A DNA stretch of 5,400 nt from an uncultured Lachnospiraceae bacterium (GTDB lineage: Bacteria > Bacillota > Clostridia > Lachnospirales > Lachnospiraceae). Location of the stretch: positions 1-5,400 of the forward strand of contig CAMWYL010000234.1 of assembly GCA_947178465.1 (NCBI GenBank). Reading direction: 5' to 3'. This document shows, in pieces, positions 1-5,400 of the stretch (the first letter of the stretch is position 1; each line of letters starts with the position of its first letter). A program made the position numbers and the translations under genes. The notes beneath the pieces were generated by a model. That model was not told the origin of the DNA. It made no database searches and saw only the letters and a program-made list of their open reading frames with translations.

Positions 1-2024
1 ATTTTGTCCTTTCTCTCCAGACATCTTCCGGAAATACCAATCCCATAGCCAATGCTGGCGCCCCTCTGACTAGAGGACACGCTCCTTGCACTCAGGAAAA
101 AGACATTTTGCTGCTGTACCGACGGGAAGGAGAAATTCACCCATATAACCCCTTGAATAACCGCAATCAAAAGCACCGGCATGCCCGCCGACATAAATGT
201 AAACAAAAGCACGACCAACACGGCGAGAATCGAAACTACGTTTACGACGGTATTGTCTCTCTGAAAAGTCTTATATAAGTCATACTGGCTTGTTGACTCT
301 CCCGGGACAAGCACCTCACTCACGTCATAATACTTCCCCGCAATCTCATGCATCTCATCCAGAAAGGCAAAGGTTTCCTCCCCCTCCTCCGGAAGCGTCA
401 GATATACCAGCATACGGCTGTACTCCGCGCCCTGAAGCTGGTCCAACGCAATCTGCATCTTGGTATGCGCGTCCTCAAGGGTATCCATCATCTCGTCATC
501 CAGTGTGACATATCCCTCCTGCACCTCATCATATAGGAACATAAAAATATCAATCAGGGGAACACTGTAATTGGAAAAGCCGTTTACGATTTTGGCATAA
601 TTCTCGTCATTAACCGCATATGCCATGTACAGCAGCTCCGCCACCTCATAGTCAAGCTCAAGAAGCTCGGAAAAATTTCTTGCCGTAAGCTTATCCGTCA
701 GCATATAGCCGTCCATCGCCTCTGTATTGGCAAGTCCCTGCGAATGGTCTACCTCCGGTCTTGCATCCAGCTCCTTCAAGAGCTTTTTCTCCTTCTCGTA
801 GTTCCCCGCCGGAACGACAAGCGCCACAAAGTTTTCCGTGCCGAAGCTCTCCTCTATCATCTCATCTACAATCATGGCGTCGCTCTGCACGGGCGTCTCG
901 AGCTGTGTATATCCATATACGTAGGGACAGTGCGACTGAACCAGGTATGCCCCCACAAGCACAACGACAAACAGAGGCGGGATAATATATCTCGTCTTAT
1001 AGGCAAACTTTCCGACAAACGGAATATCAGGAATAAAGCTCTTATGCCTTGTCTTATCCATCGCTTTACCAAACAGCATAAGAAGTCCCGGCATCAGCAA
1101 AAATACTGCAAGCAGGCTGAGCAAAATTGCCCTAATCAGGCAGAGCGCCATATCGCTTCCAATGCCAAACTGCATGAACATCATGGCAATCAGACCGCCC
1201 ATTGTCGTCAGCGAGCTCGAAAAGATTTCAGGAATCGCCTTGCTGAGCGCCACTATATCAGCTTCTCTGATATCCAGCTTCTGGTGCTCCTCCTTGAATC
1301 GGTTACAGAAAATAACTGCATAGTCGACCGACAGGGCAAGCTGTAGCACAATGGTAACGGAATCCGATACAAAAGATATCGTTCCCATCAGGAAGTTGCT
1401 GCCCTTGGTAATCAGCGCTGCCGAACAGAAGGTCAGCAACAGCACCGGAACCTCCGCCCATGTCTGCGAGGTAAACAGCAGCACGGATACGACAACAATT
1501 GCTACCAGCACACTGATTACGGACATTTCCTTTGCAAGCTGCTCCGCAGATGCATCCCCCATCGAGGTCGATACATAAGTATCATATCCGTCAAGCATCA
1601 CTCTGACCTCATCAAGCGCCTCCAGCGCCCTCTCGTCCGTTTCCTCATAACCGAAGGTAATACTATACAGCGCCGAAAAATTATTGTAATGCTCCTTTGA
1701 GTTGTCAAAGTCCAGCATAATGATGCTGTCAAGCTCCAAAAGCGCCTCATAAATTCTATCCGCCTCATCATACGGAATGTTTGTCACCATCACCTTCGCC
1801 GTACCATATGTAATAAACTGCTCCTCCATACGGTCAAGTCCCTTGCTTGTTTCCGTTGTACCCGGCAGATAGGCTGACAGCGCATTTTCCACGGATACCC
1901 AATTCATTGAAACCACGGAAAAAATAATTGCAATGCCGAATAACAGAAAGAACAAATTGCGCCTGTCTACAATAAAGGTTGCGGCCTTTATCATAAAATT
2001 ACTGTTTTTGGATTCCTCCTCCAT
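1..2024 (-). CDS. RND/MMPL-family membrane transporter, C-terminus cut by window edge
   Basis: A proton-driven exporter of the MMPL branch of the RND superfamily; members move lipids, drugs or peptides across the cytoplasmic membrane. The frame is open for 674 codons to base 1. Seen: membrane segment 1 at residues ~24-41; an extracytoplasmic porter loop ~42-167; segments 2-6 at ~169-318, including TM4 with LSVDYAVIFCNR, whose D234-Y235 is the family's proton-relay pair; a cytosolic linker ~319-345; segment 7 ~346-361; a second, acidic loop ~364-594; segments 8-10 from ~595. Segments 11-12 lie outside. In the second half the matching motif reads SIGYGIGIS, so the Asp is Gly at 659; residues ~646-671 look abnormal (see findings). 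The ATG at 2024 is chosen because GAGGAG sits 7 nt upstream. It is divergent from a TetR gene, which suggests local repression. The family assignment is firm; the cargo is unknown. Confidence 0.9.
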   Translation of the reverse strand, partial: MEEESKNSNFMIKAATFIVDRRNLFFLLFGIAIIFSVVSMNWVSVENALSAYLPGTTETSKGLDRMEEQFITYGTAKVMVTNIPYDEADRIYEALLELDSIIMLDFDNSKEHYNNFSALYSITFGYEETDERALEALDEVRVMLDGYDTYVSTSMGDASAEQLAKEMSVISVLVAIVVVSVLLFTSQTWAEVPVLLLTFCSAALITKGSNFLMGTISFVSDSVTIVLQLALSVDYAVIFCNRFKEEHQKLDIREADIVALSKAIPEIFSSSLTTMGGLIAMMFMQFGIGSDMALCLIRAILLSLLAVFLLMPGLLMLFGKAMDKTRHKSFIPDIPFVGKFAYKTRYIIPPLFVVVLVGAYLVQSHCPYVYGYTQLETPVQSDAMIVDEMIEESFGTENFVALVVPAGNYEKEKKLLKELDARPEVDHSQGLANTEAMDGYMLTDKLTARNFSELLELDYEVAELLYMAYAVNDENYAKIVNGFSNYSVPLIDIFMFLYDEVQEGYVTLDDEMMDTLEDAHTKMQIALDQLQGAEYSRMLVYLTLPEEGEETFAFLDEMHEIAGKYYDVSEVLVPGESTSQYDLYKTFQRDNTVVNVVSILAVLVVLLFTFMSAGMPVLLIAVIQGVIWVNFSFPSVQQQNVFFLSARSVSSSQRGASIGYGIGISGRCLERKDK

Positions 2025-2031
2025 ATTCTCA

Positions 2032-2037
2032 CTCCTC
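2032..2037 (-). promoter_or_regulatory. Ribosome binding site of the MMPL gene
   Basis: On the minus strand GAGGAG is followed by the 7-nt spacer TGAGAAT and then the ATG at 2024. This is a near-ideal Shine-Dalgarno sequence and fixes the transporter start. Confidence 0.85.
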
Positions 2038-2055
2038 GCAGCTTTTTTACCAGGA

Positions 2056-2099
2056 ACATTTTACTACGGGGAAATTGTATATGCAATCGACACATTTTA
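2056..2099. repeat. Direct repeat pair ACATTTTA in the divergent spacer
   Basis: ACATTTTA occurs at 2056-2063 and again at 2092-2099, 36 bp apart in the same orientation, bracketing the imperfect palindrome at 2074-2087. The core CATTTT recurs at 2111-2116 and 2130-2135, at steps of 18 and 19 bp. The spacer is AT-rich, so chance is possible. A repeat of protein-binding half-sites is an alternative but is not shown by sequence alone. Confidence 0.35.
2074..2087. promoter_or_regulatory. Candidate TetR operator (14-bp imperfect palindrome)
   Basis: ATTGTATATGCAAT equals its own reverse complement except for one mismatched base pair (T at position 5 against G at position 10). It overlaps the predicted -10 box of the transporter, so a bound repressor would block polymerase. 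TetR-family proteins bind as dimers to short palindromes, usually in the spacer beside their own gene, which fits this position. There is no direct evidence that the neighbouring TetR protein binds here, and AT-rich DNA yields such palindromes by chance. Confidence 0.4.
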
Positions 2100-2101
2100 A
2101 A
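2074..2101 (-). promoter_or_regulatory. Predicted sigma-A promoter of the MMPL gene
   Basis: Read on the minus strand, TTTAAA (plus 2096-2101; 4 of 6 matches to TTGACA) is followed after 16 bp by TACAAT (plus 2074-2079; 5 of 6 matches to TATAAT). This would start transcription near 2067 and give a leader of about 40 nt containing the GAGGAG site. The -35 box is weak, as often seen for a regulated promoter. Prediction by eye only. Confidence 0.45.
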
Positions 2102-2133
2102 TATTTGTATCATTTTGAACATTCTGTTGCATT

Positions 2134-2162
2134 TTGTTGGATTTTATGGATAATATTATTAT
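2134..2162 (+). promoter_or_regulatory. Predicted sigma-A promoter of the tetR gene
   Basis: TTGTTG at 2134-2139 and TATTAT at 2157-2162 are separated by 17 bp, the optimal spacing. Transcription would start near 2169, about 54 nt before the preferred ATG at 2223. The -10 region overlaps the perfect short palindrome TAATATTA (2151-2158), a possible but unremarkable site for autoregulation. Confidence 0.5.
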
Positions 2163-2208
2163 AAAAAAGATGAAAAAAGCATAAACCCGATGCTCCCTGT
2201 TTGGAAAG

Positions 2209-2214
2209 AAAGGA
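2209..2214 (+). promoter_or_regulatory. Ribosome binding site deciding the tetR start
   Basis: AAAGGA lies 8 nt before the ATG at 2223. In-frame ATGs also exist at 2190 and 2214. The first has no purine-rich Shine-Dalgarno sequence at a proper distance; the second could only use GGAAAG (2203-2208), 5 nt away. The site therefore favours 2223, giving a protein that begins MPRKAE. Confidence 0.6.
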
Positions 2215-2222
2215 TGGTTGAA

Positions 2223-2792
2223 ATGCCTCGGAAAGCGGAATATAAAAGCGCCATTCGCTCAAGAAAACTGATTAAGAACGCATTGATTGATCTGTTGCAG
2301 ACAAATCCCATTGACAAGATCACGGTGACGGATATTGTTGACAGGGCGGAGCTGAATCGCGGCACCTTTTACGCGCACTACCCGGATATCAGCAGTCTGA
2401 TTCAGTCCATTGAGGATGAGATTGTACAAACGCTGTGCGATTCACTGTACGCGCTCGAAGAGCAGAATCCCCTGGATGCTCCGCTCCCGCTCTTTCTACG
2501 GATTTCCGAATATCTGGAGGAGAACAGGGAAATCATCCTCGCGTTGATGAACTCCCGCATTACGAACTCCTTCTTTGTATCGCTTCCTGAATTAATCACC
2601 GGGCAGCTTGTCGCCTCCGACGGCATTGCACAAAGCCGCCGCAGCAGTCCTGAATTCCAGACCAGATGCAGATTTTATGCAGGGGGCGCGGCAAGCCTGT
2701 ATATCGCATGGTTTCAGGGAACGCTTGACTGCAGCCTGCGGGACGTCGCCTATATTCTTGAGCGGATTATTAAGAACCGGCCACTCTCTTAA
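2223..2792 (+). CDS. TetR/AcrR-family transcriptional regulator
   Basis: A 189-residue DNA-binding regulator from the ATG at 2223 (200 residues if the unsupported ATG at 2190 were used). Residues ~10-60 form the TetR N-terminal domain: a first helix (AIRSRKLIKNALIDLL), then the helix-turn-helix with ITVTDIVDRAELNRGTFYAHY at ~33-53, including the hallmark N-R-G-T-F-Y-x-H-Y. The remaining ~130 residues are a helical, poorly conserved ligand/dimer domain; FYAGGAASLYIAWFQG near residues 147-162 resembles the C-terminal domain common in Firmicutes TetR proteins (TetR_C_8 type, from memory). Length is normal. Divergence from the MMPL gene and the palindrome in the spacer suggest that it represses the transporter and possibly itself; the inducer is unknown. 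Its stop overlaps that of the convergent glycosyltransferase gene. Confidence 0.92.
   Translation: MPRKAEYKSAIRSRKLIKNALIDLLQTNPIDKITVTDIVDRAELNRGTFYAHYPDISSLIQSIEDEIVQTLCDSLYALEEQNPLDAPLPLFLRISEYLEENREIILALMNSRITNSFFVSLPELITGQLVASDGIAQSRRSSPEFQTRCRFYAGGAASLYIAWFQGTLDCSLRDVAYILERIIKNRPLS
2770..2792. other. Tail-to-tail gene junction with overlapping stop codons and a weak inverted repeat
   Basis: The tetR stop TAA (2790-2792) and the glycosyltransferase stop TAA on the minus strand (2791-2789) share two bases within TTAA, so the genes overlap by 4 bp. TTAAGA (2770-2775) and TCTTAA (2787-2792) form a perfect 6-bp inverted repeat around an 11-nt loop inside the end of tetR. The stem is AT-rich and has no T-run on either side, so I do not call it an intrinsic terminator. 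Transcripts from both sides may run into one another. Confidence 0.6.
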
Positions 2793-3871
2793 AGTGACCC
2801 CAGATAATCCTCCCACTTCTTATTTGCCGCCTCCGGATAATAAGCCTGCACCGCCGCATAGGCGCAATCGCTGAGCTCTGCGGCATACGCCTCATCCGAC
2901 AGGATTTTGCGTAGCGCGTCAGACAGTGCGTAGGCGTCCCCTACGGGAACCAGAAGGCCGCTCACCCCATCTGTTATCAGCTCCGCAGCTCCACCGCAGG
3001 GACAGTCCGTCGACACGACCGGGATCCCCAGCGCCATCGCTTCGAGAATGGAGTTCGGCATTCCCTCCGTGTTTGAAGTCAGGACAAAGACCCGTGCCTT
3101 ACAGATCTTATCCGCAACATCCGCGACGCTCCCCGGAAGCAAAATCCTGTCCGAAAGCCCCTTCTCCGCCGCCAATGCCTCCAGTTGCGCATGCAGATCT
3201 CCCTCTCCGTATATGACAAGCTTCATGTTCGGAAACTCCGTTGCCAGCTTCGCAAAGGCGTGAATCAGCATTGCATGATTCTTATTTTCGTCCAATCGTC
3301 CTGCCGCCACAATCATATTCTCCCGCGCGCCTATGTATCTGCGGTTTACAAATTGCGGATTAAGCGGATTGGGAAGCAGCACGCTCTTTTTGCGAACCGC
3401 TTTGGGAAAGAATTGAAAGACCTGCCCGGTCTTGAGGACAACACCGTCCGCAAGCCGAAACAGCGTCTTTGCAAGCAGCTGCATGAATCTTCCCTCATAT
3501 TCCATTGTAGGCTCTCCTCTGACGGATACCGCTGTCTTAACCGGAAGAAACATCGAGGTCGCAATCGCCATCAGATTATTCTTTCCCAGAAATGCCAGTA
3601 TCACATCGGGCTTGTAAGCCTTCCAGATCTCTCTGAGCGTGCGAAACCGCGTGCAGAAATTTCTGATACGCCCGCCCTGCAAAAGCGTTTCCTCCGGCTC
3701 CGAATAAACGCGTCGAATCTCAGGGCAAATATCGTATTCGTTCTCTCGCTTATACTGTGTAACCAGTATGACGTCATATTTTCGCGCATGCAGATATTCC
3801 GCCAAATTGACCATCACGCGCTCAGACCCTCCCTTTTGCAGGGAGTTGATAAACAATGCTATTCGTTTCAT
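2789..3871 (-). CDS. GT4-type glycosyltransferase (GT-B fold)
   Basis: Transfers a sugar from a nucleotide-sugar donor with retention, most likely onto a lipid-linked oligosaccharide at the cytoplasmic face during surface-polysaccharide synthesis. About 360 residues, a normal GT4 length. Numbered from the ATG: the N-terminal Rossmann domain (~1-165) begins KRIALFINSL and has GGSERV at ~14-19, typical of acceptor-side GT4 domains. The C-terminal domain (~185 on) has AGRLDENKN (~190-198; Arg and Lys contact donor phosphate), IYGEGD (~220-225) and the diagnostic E-x7-E in TEGMPNSILEA (Glu ~269 and ~277), then GIPVVSTDCPCGGAAELI. No signal peptide or membrane segment. A TTG two codons upstream (3877) is in frame, but the ATG at 3871 has the better-spaced though weak GAGA. 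It begins 7 nt after the asnB stop, so the genes are probably co-transcribed and coupled. Sugar and acceptor cannot be assigned. Confidence 0.93.
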   Translation of the reverse strand: MKRIALFINSLQKGGSERVMVNLAEYLHARKYDVILVTQYKRENEYDICPEIRRVYSEPEETLLQGGRIRNFCTRFRTLREIWKAYKPDVILAFLGKNNLMAIATSMFLPVKTAVSVRGEPTMEYEGRFMQLLAKTLFRLADGVVLKTGQVFQFFPKAVRKKSVLLPNPLNPQFVNRRYIGARENMIVAAGRLDENKNHAMLIHAFAKLATEFPNMKLVIYGEGDLHAQLEALAAEKGLSDRILLPGSVADVADKICKARVFVLTSNTEGMPNSILEAMALGIPVVSTDCPCGGAAELITDGVSGLLVPVGDAYALSDALRKILSDEAYAAELSDCAYAAVQAYYPEAANKKWEDYLGSL

Positions 3872-3878
3872 GTTCAAA

Positions 3879-5400
3879 TCATCTCACATTCATATAGGTT
3901 CTGTACCATTGCTGGAACACAAAGAAGGACCATACCGTTCTTGAAAAGTTTGCGCCGGATGCAGGCCCTTTATCTCCCGTTCGCAGATACTCGTTTATAA
4001 ACCGGTTCACATACTCCGCGTCAAATATTCCCTGCCTCTTGAGATAATCCATGTCGCACATGTCCGCAAGCCGGACTCTGAGCGGACCACGCATCCATTT
4101 ATCAAGCGGCACTGCGAACCCCACCTTAGGCCTGTCCAACAGCTCTCTTGGAATATAATCGTATGCGATATCCTTGAGAATGCGCTTTTTTACTCCGCCG
4201 GCATATTTGTAGGAATGTGGCAGGCGATACGAATATTCCATGACATTGACGTCGAGAATCGGACATCTCGCCTCTATGGAATACTTCATGGTAGCTCTGT
4301 CTACCTTGCACAGGATATCCCCCGGCAGATACGTCTCCTCATCAAGAAGCATTCGCCGTGCCTGCCAGTTCTTTTCATTATATTTCTCTTCTATCGGGAA
4401 TTTGAATGGCACGCCATTGTCGGGAAGCATCCCGTCAATCACGCGGATGTAGGAGCTTCCTCCCAGCTGAGTCTTTGTCTTCCTGTCATGGTTGCCGGCG
4501 ACCACCTGTACCCGAAACGACAGCCGTTCAAGAAGGCCTGCCTTACGAAAGGGCGGAAGCTGACAGATTCCATACGCGAGTCGTCCCAAAGCATCCAGCT
4601 TCTGCGCCTGTGACACGCTGTCATAAAGATTGTAACCGCAGAAAAACTCATCTCCGCCGTCGCCGGAAAGCACAACCGTCACATCCTTTGCCGCAAGCTG
4701 CGCTACCAGCATCGACGGAATCTGTGAGCTGTCGGCAAACGGCTCATCATAATATTGCGGAATGCTCTCTACCATATCAAACATCGCCTGCTCGTCGATA
4801 TAAAGCTCCGTGTGCCGCGTGCCGAGGTGCTTTGCTACCTCCTTTGCATACCTTGCCTCATTGTAGCGCTCCTCGTTAAAGCCGATGGAATAGGTCTTTA
4901 CCGGCTCTTTGCTGAGCTCCTGCGCAATCGCGGTGACAAGGGAGGAATCATAGCCTCCGCTCAAAAAAGCCCCCACCGGCACATCGGCAATCATCCGCTT
5001 TCCAACTGCATCCCGCAGGATGTCCTTAAGCTCTGCTTTAGCCTCCTCATAGGATCCGACAGACTCCGTTTTTTTCGTGTTGTACACCTTGGAAATATCC
5101 CAGTATTTCCACTTTGTAATTCTTTCTTCCGCTGTCTGCGCATTCAATGTAAACTTAAGAATTTGCCCCGGGACAACCTTATATACATTCTCGAATATCG
5201 AATACGGTTCATTCACGCACTGCTGAAACAGATACCGCTTTAGAACATCCCTGCGGATGCTTTTCGGGAACCCGGGATATCCCATGATGGGCTTTAACTC
5301 CGACGCGAATACCAAATCCTCCCCGTTTATCCAATAGAACAGCGGCTTCTTTCCTATCCTGTCCCGCACCAGATAAAGCTAGTTCGTCTCCCTGTTAAAC
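3879..5400 (-). CDS. asnB: AsnB-type glutamine-hydrolysing asparagine synthase, 5' end outside window, interrupted by an in-frame TAG
   Basis: The family uses glutamine-derived ammonia and ATP to amidate a carboxylate, aspartate in the classic case. The frame has ~496 codons after the TAG at 5381-5379, and the same frame continues upstream with family-like residues to the window edge. Numbered from the GTG at 5369: ~1-75 is the end of the glutamine amidotransferase domain (RDRIGKKPLFYW; FASELKPIM; VYKVVPGQILKF); the catalytic N-terminal Cys lies outside. The synthetase domain from ~110 has the ATP pyrophosphatase loop FLSGGYDSS (~135-143; bases 4941-4961), YDEPFADSSQIP (~207-218), LSGDGGDEFFCGY (~234-246) and CPILD further on. 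Full family members are about 610-620 residues, so roughly 120 are missing. The SGDGGDE version next to a glycosyltransferase is typical of polysaccharide clusters, where such enzymes may amidate sugar acids instead of aspartate. The GTG is not a credible natural start, because homology continues beyond it. Confidence 0.88.
5379..5381 (-). other. In-frame amber stop inside asnB
   Basis: On the minus strand the frame reads FNRETN, TAG, LYLVRDRIGKKP. Family members have a Glu, Lys or Gln-like residue at the stop position, between a D/N-x-x-T turn and the conserved LxLxRDRxGxKPL strand. One substitution (from GAG, AAG or CAG) explains it. It is either a nonsense mutation that cuts the amidotransferase domain from the synthetase domain, or a base error 20 nt from the sequence end. 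Confidence 0.8.

Noticed and set aside
63..76. GC-rich hairpin CCTCT-GACT-AGAGG
   Set aside because: It lies within the MMPL coding frame, has only a 5-bp stem with no T-run, and two of its bases are among those suspected to be miscalls.
744..1346. 200-codon open frame on the plus strand
   Set aside because: It lies antisense to the MMPL gene, whose frame has coherent membrane segments and motifs. The plus-strand product is rich in Arg, His and Cys, with no recognisable domain.
2792..2818. AAGTG...CACTT as a terminator stem downstream of tetR
   Set aside because: A 5-bp stem with a 17-nt loop and no T-tract, inside the glycosyltransferase coding sequence; too weak to call.
3185..4000. 271-codon open frame on the plus strand
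   Set aside because: It is antisense to the glycosyltransferase and the end of asnB, both supported by motifs; its product looks like a shadow translation with no known fold signature.
301..5175. Identical 10-mer CCCGGGACAA at 301-310 and 5166-5175
   Set aside because: Both copies encode Val-Pro-Gly in unrelated genes on the same strand; codon-level coincidence explains it better than a repeat element.
4215..5243. Several 130-160-codon plus-strand open frames
   Set aside because: All are antisense to the asnB coding sequence, overlap one another in different frames and lack plausible ribosome binding sites or domains.
5367..5369. GTG at 5369 as the natural asnB start
   Set aside because: It sits inside the conserved LYLVRDRIG strand of the amidotransferase domain, has no ribosome binding site, and homologous sequence continues upstream through the TAG.

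Overview
This window looks like a piece of a Firmicutes genome, most likely a gut-type Clostridia/Lachnospiraceae relative. The reasons are the near-balanced but A/T-leaning composition, the strong GAGGAG-type ribosome binding site, the AT-rich spacer with sigma-A-like boxes, and the style of its MMPL transporter and TetR proteins. No RNA gene, CRISPR array, insertion sequence or prophage gene is visible, and four protein genes fill almost all of the window.

Left part (1-2792): a divergently arranged regulator/exporter pair. An RND/MMPL-family membrane transporter runs leftward from 2024 and leaves the window at base 1 before its last two membrane segments. A TetR/AcrR-family repressor runs rightward from about 2223. 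The roughly 200-base spacer holds a predicted promoter for each gene, an imperfect 14-bp palindrome over the transporter's -10 box (a candidate operator) and a pair of ACATTTTA direct repeats. The simplest reading is that the TetR protein controls the transporter and probably itself, a common layout for efflux or lipid-export pumps. The ligand and cargo cannot be read from the sequence.

Right part (2789-5400): two leftward, tightly spaced genes, an AsnB-type glutamine-hydrolysing asparagine synthase family protein (N-terminal part outside the window) followed 7 nt later by a GT4-type glycosyltransferase. This pairing is typical of the downstream end of a surface-polysaccharide cluster. The glycosyltransferase and the TetR gene meet tail to tail with overlapping stop codons, so the polysaccharide unit ends where the regulator/exporter unit ends.

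The most unusual signals are at the two edges. The asnB frame has an amber stop at 5379-5381 with family-like sequence on both sides. The last ~30 codons of the MMPL gene (bases 1-90) keep their frame but depart from the family motif at many positions, every time by a G in the second codon position, and lose the conserved Asp of the second proton-relay motif. Both lie at the extreme ends, so edge-of-contig sequence error is the leading explanation, with real gene decay as the alternative. I found no convincing new system in the interior.
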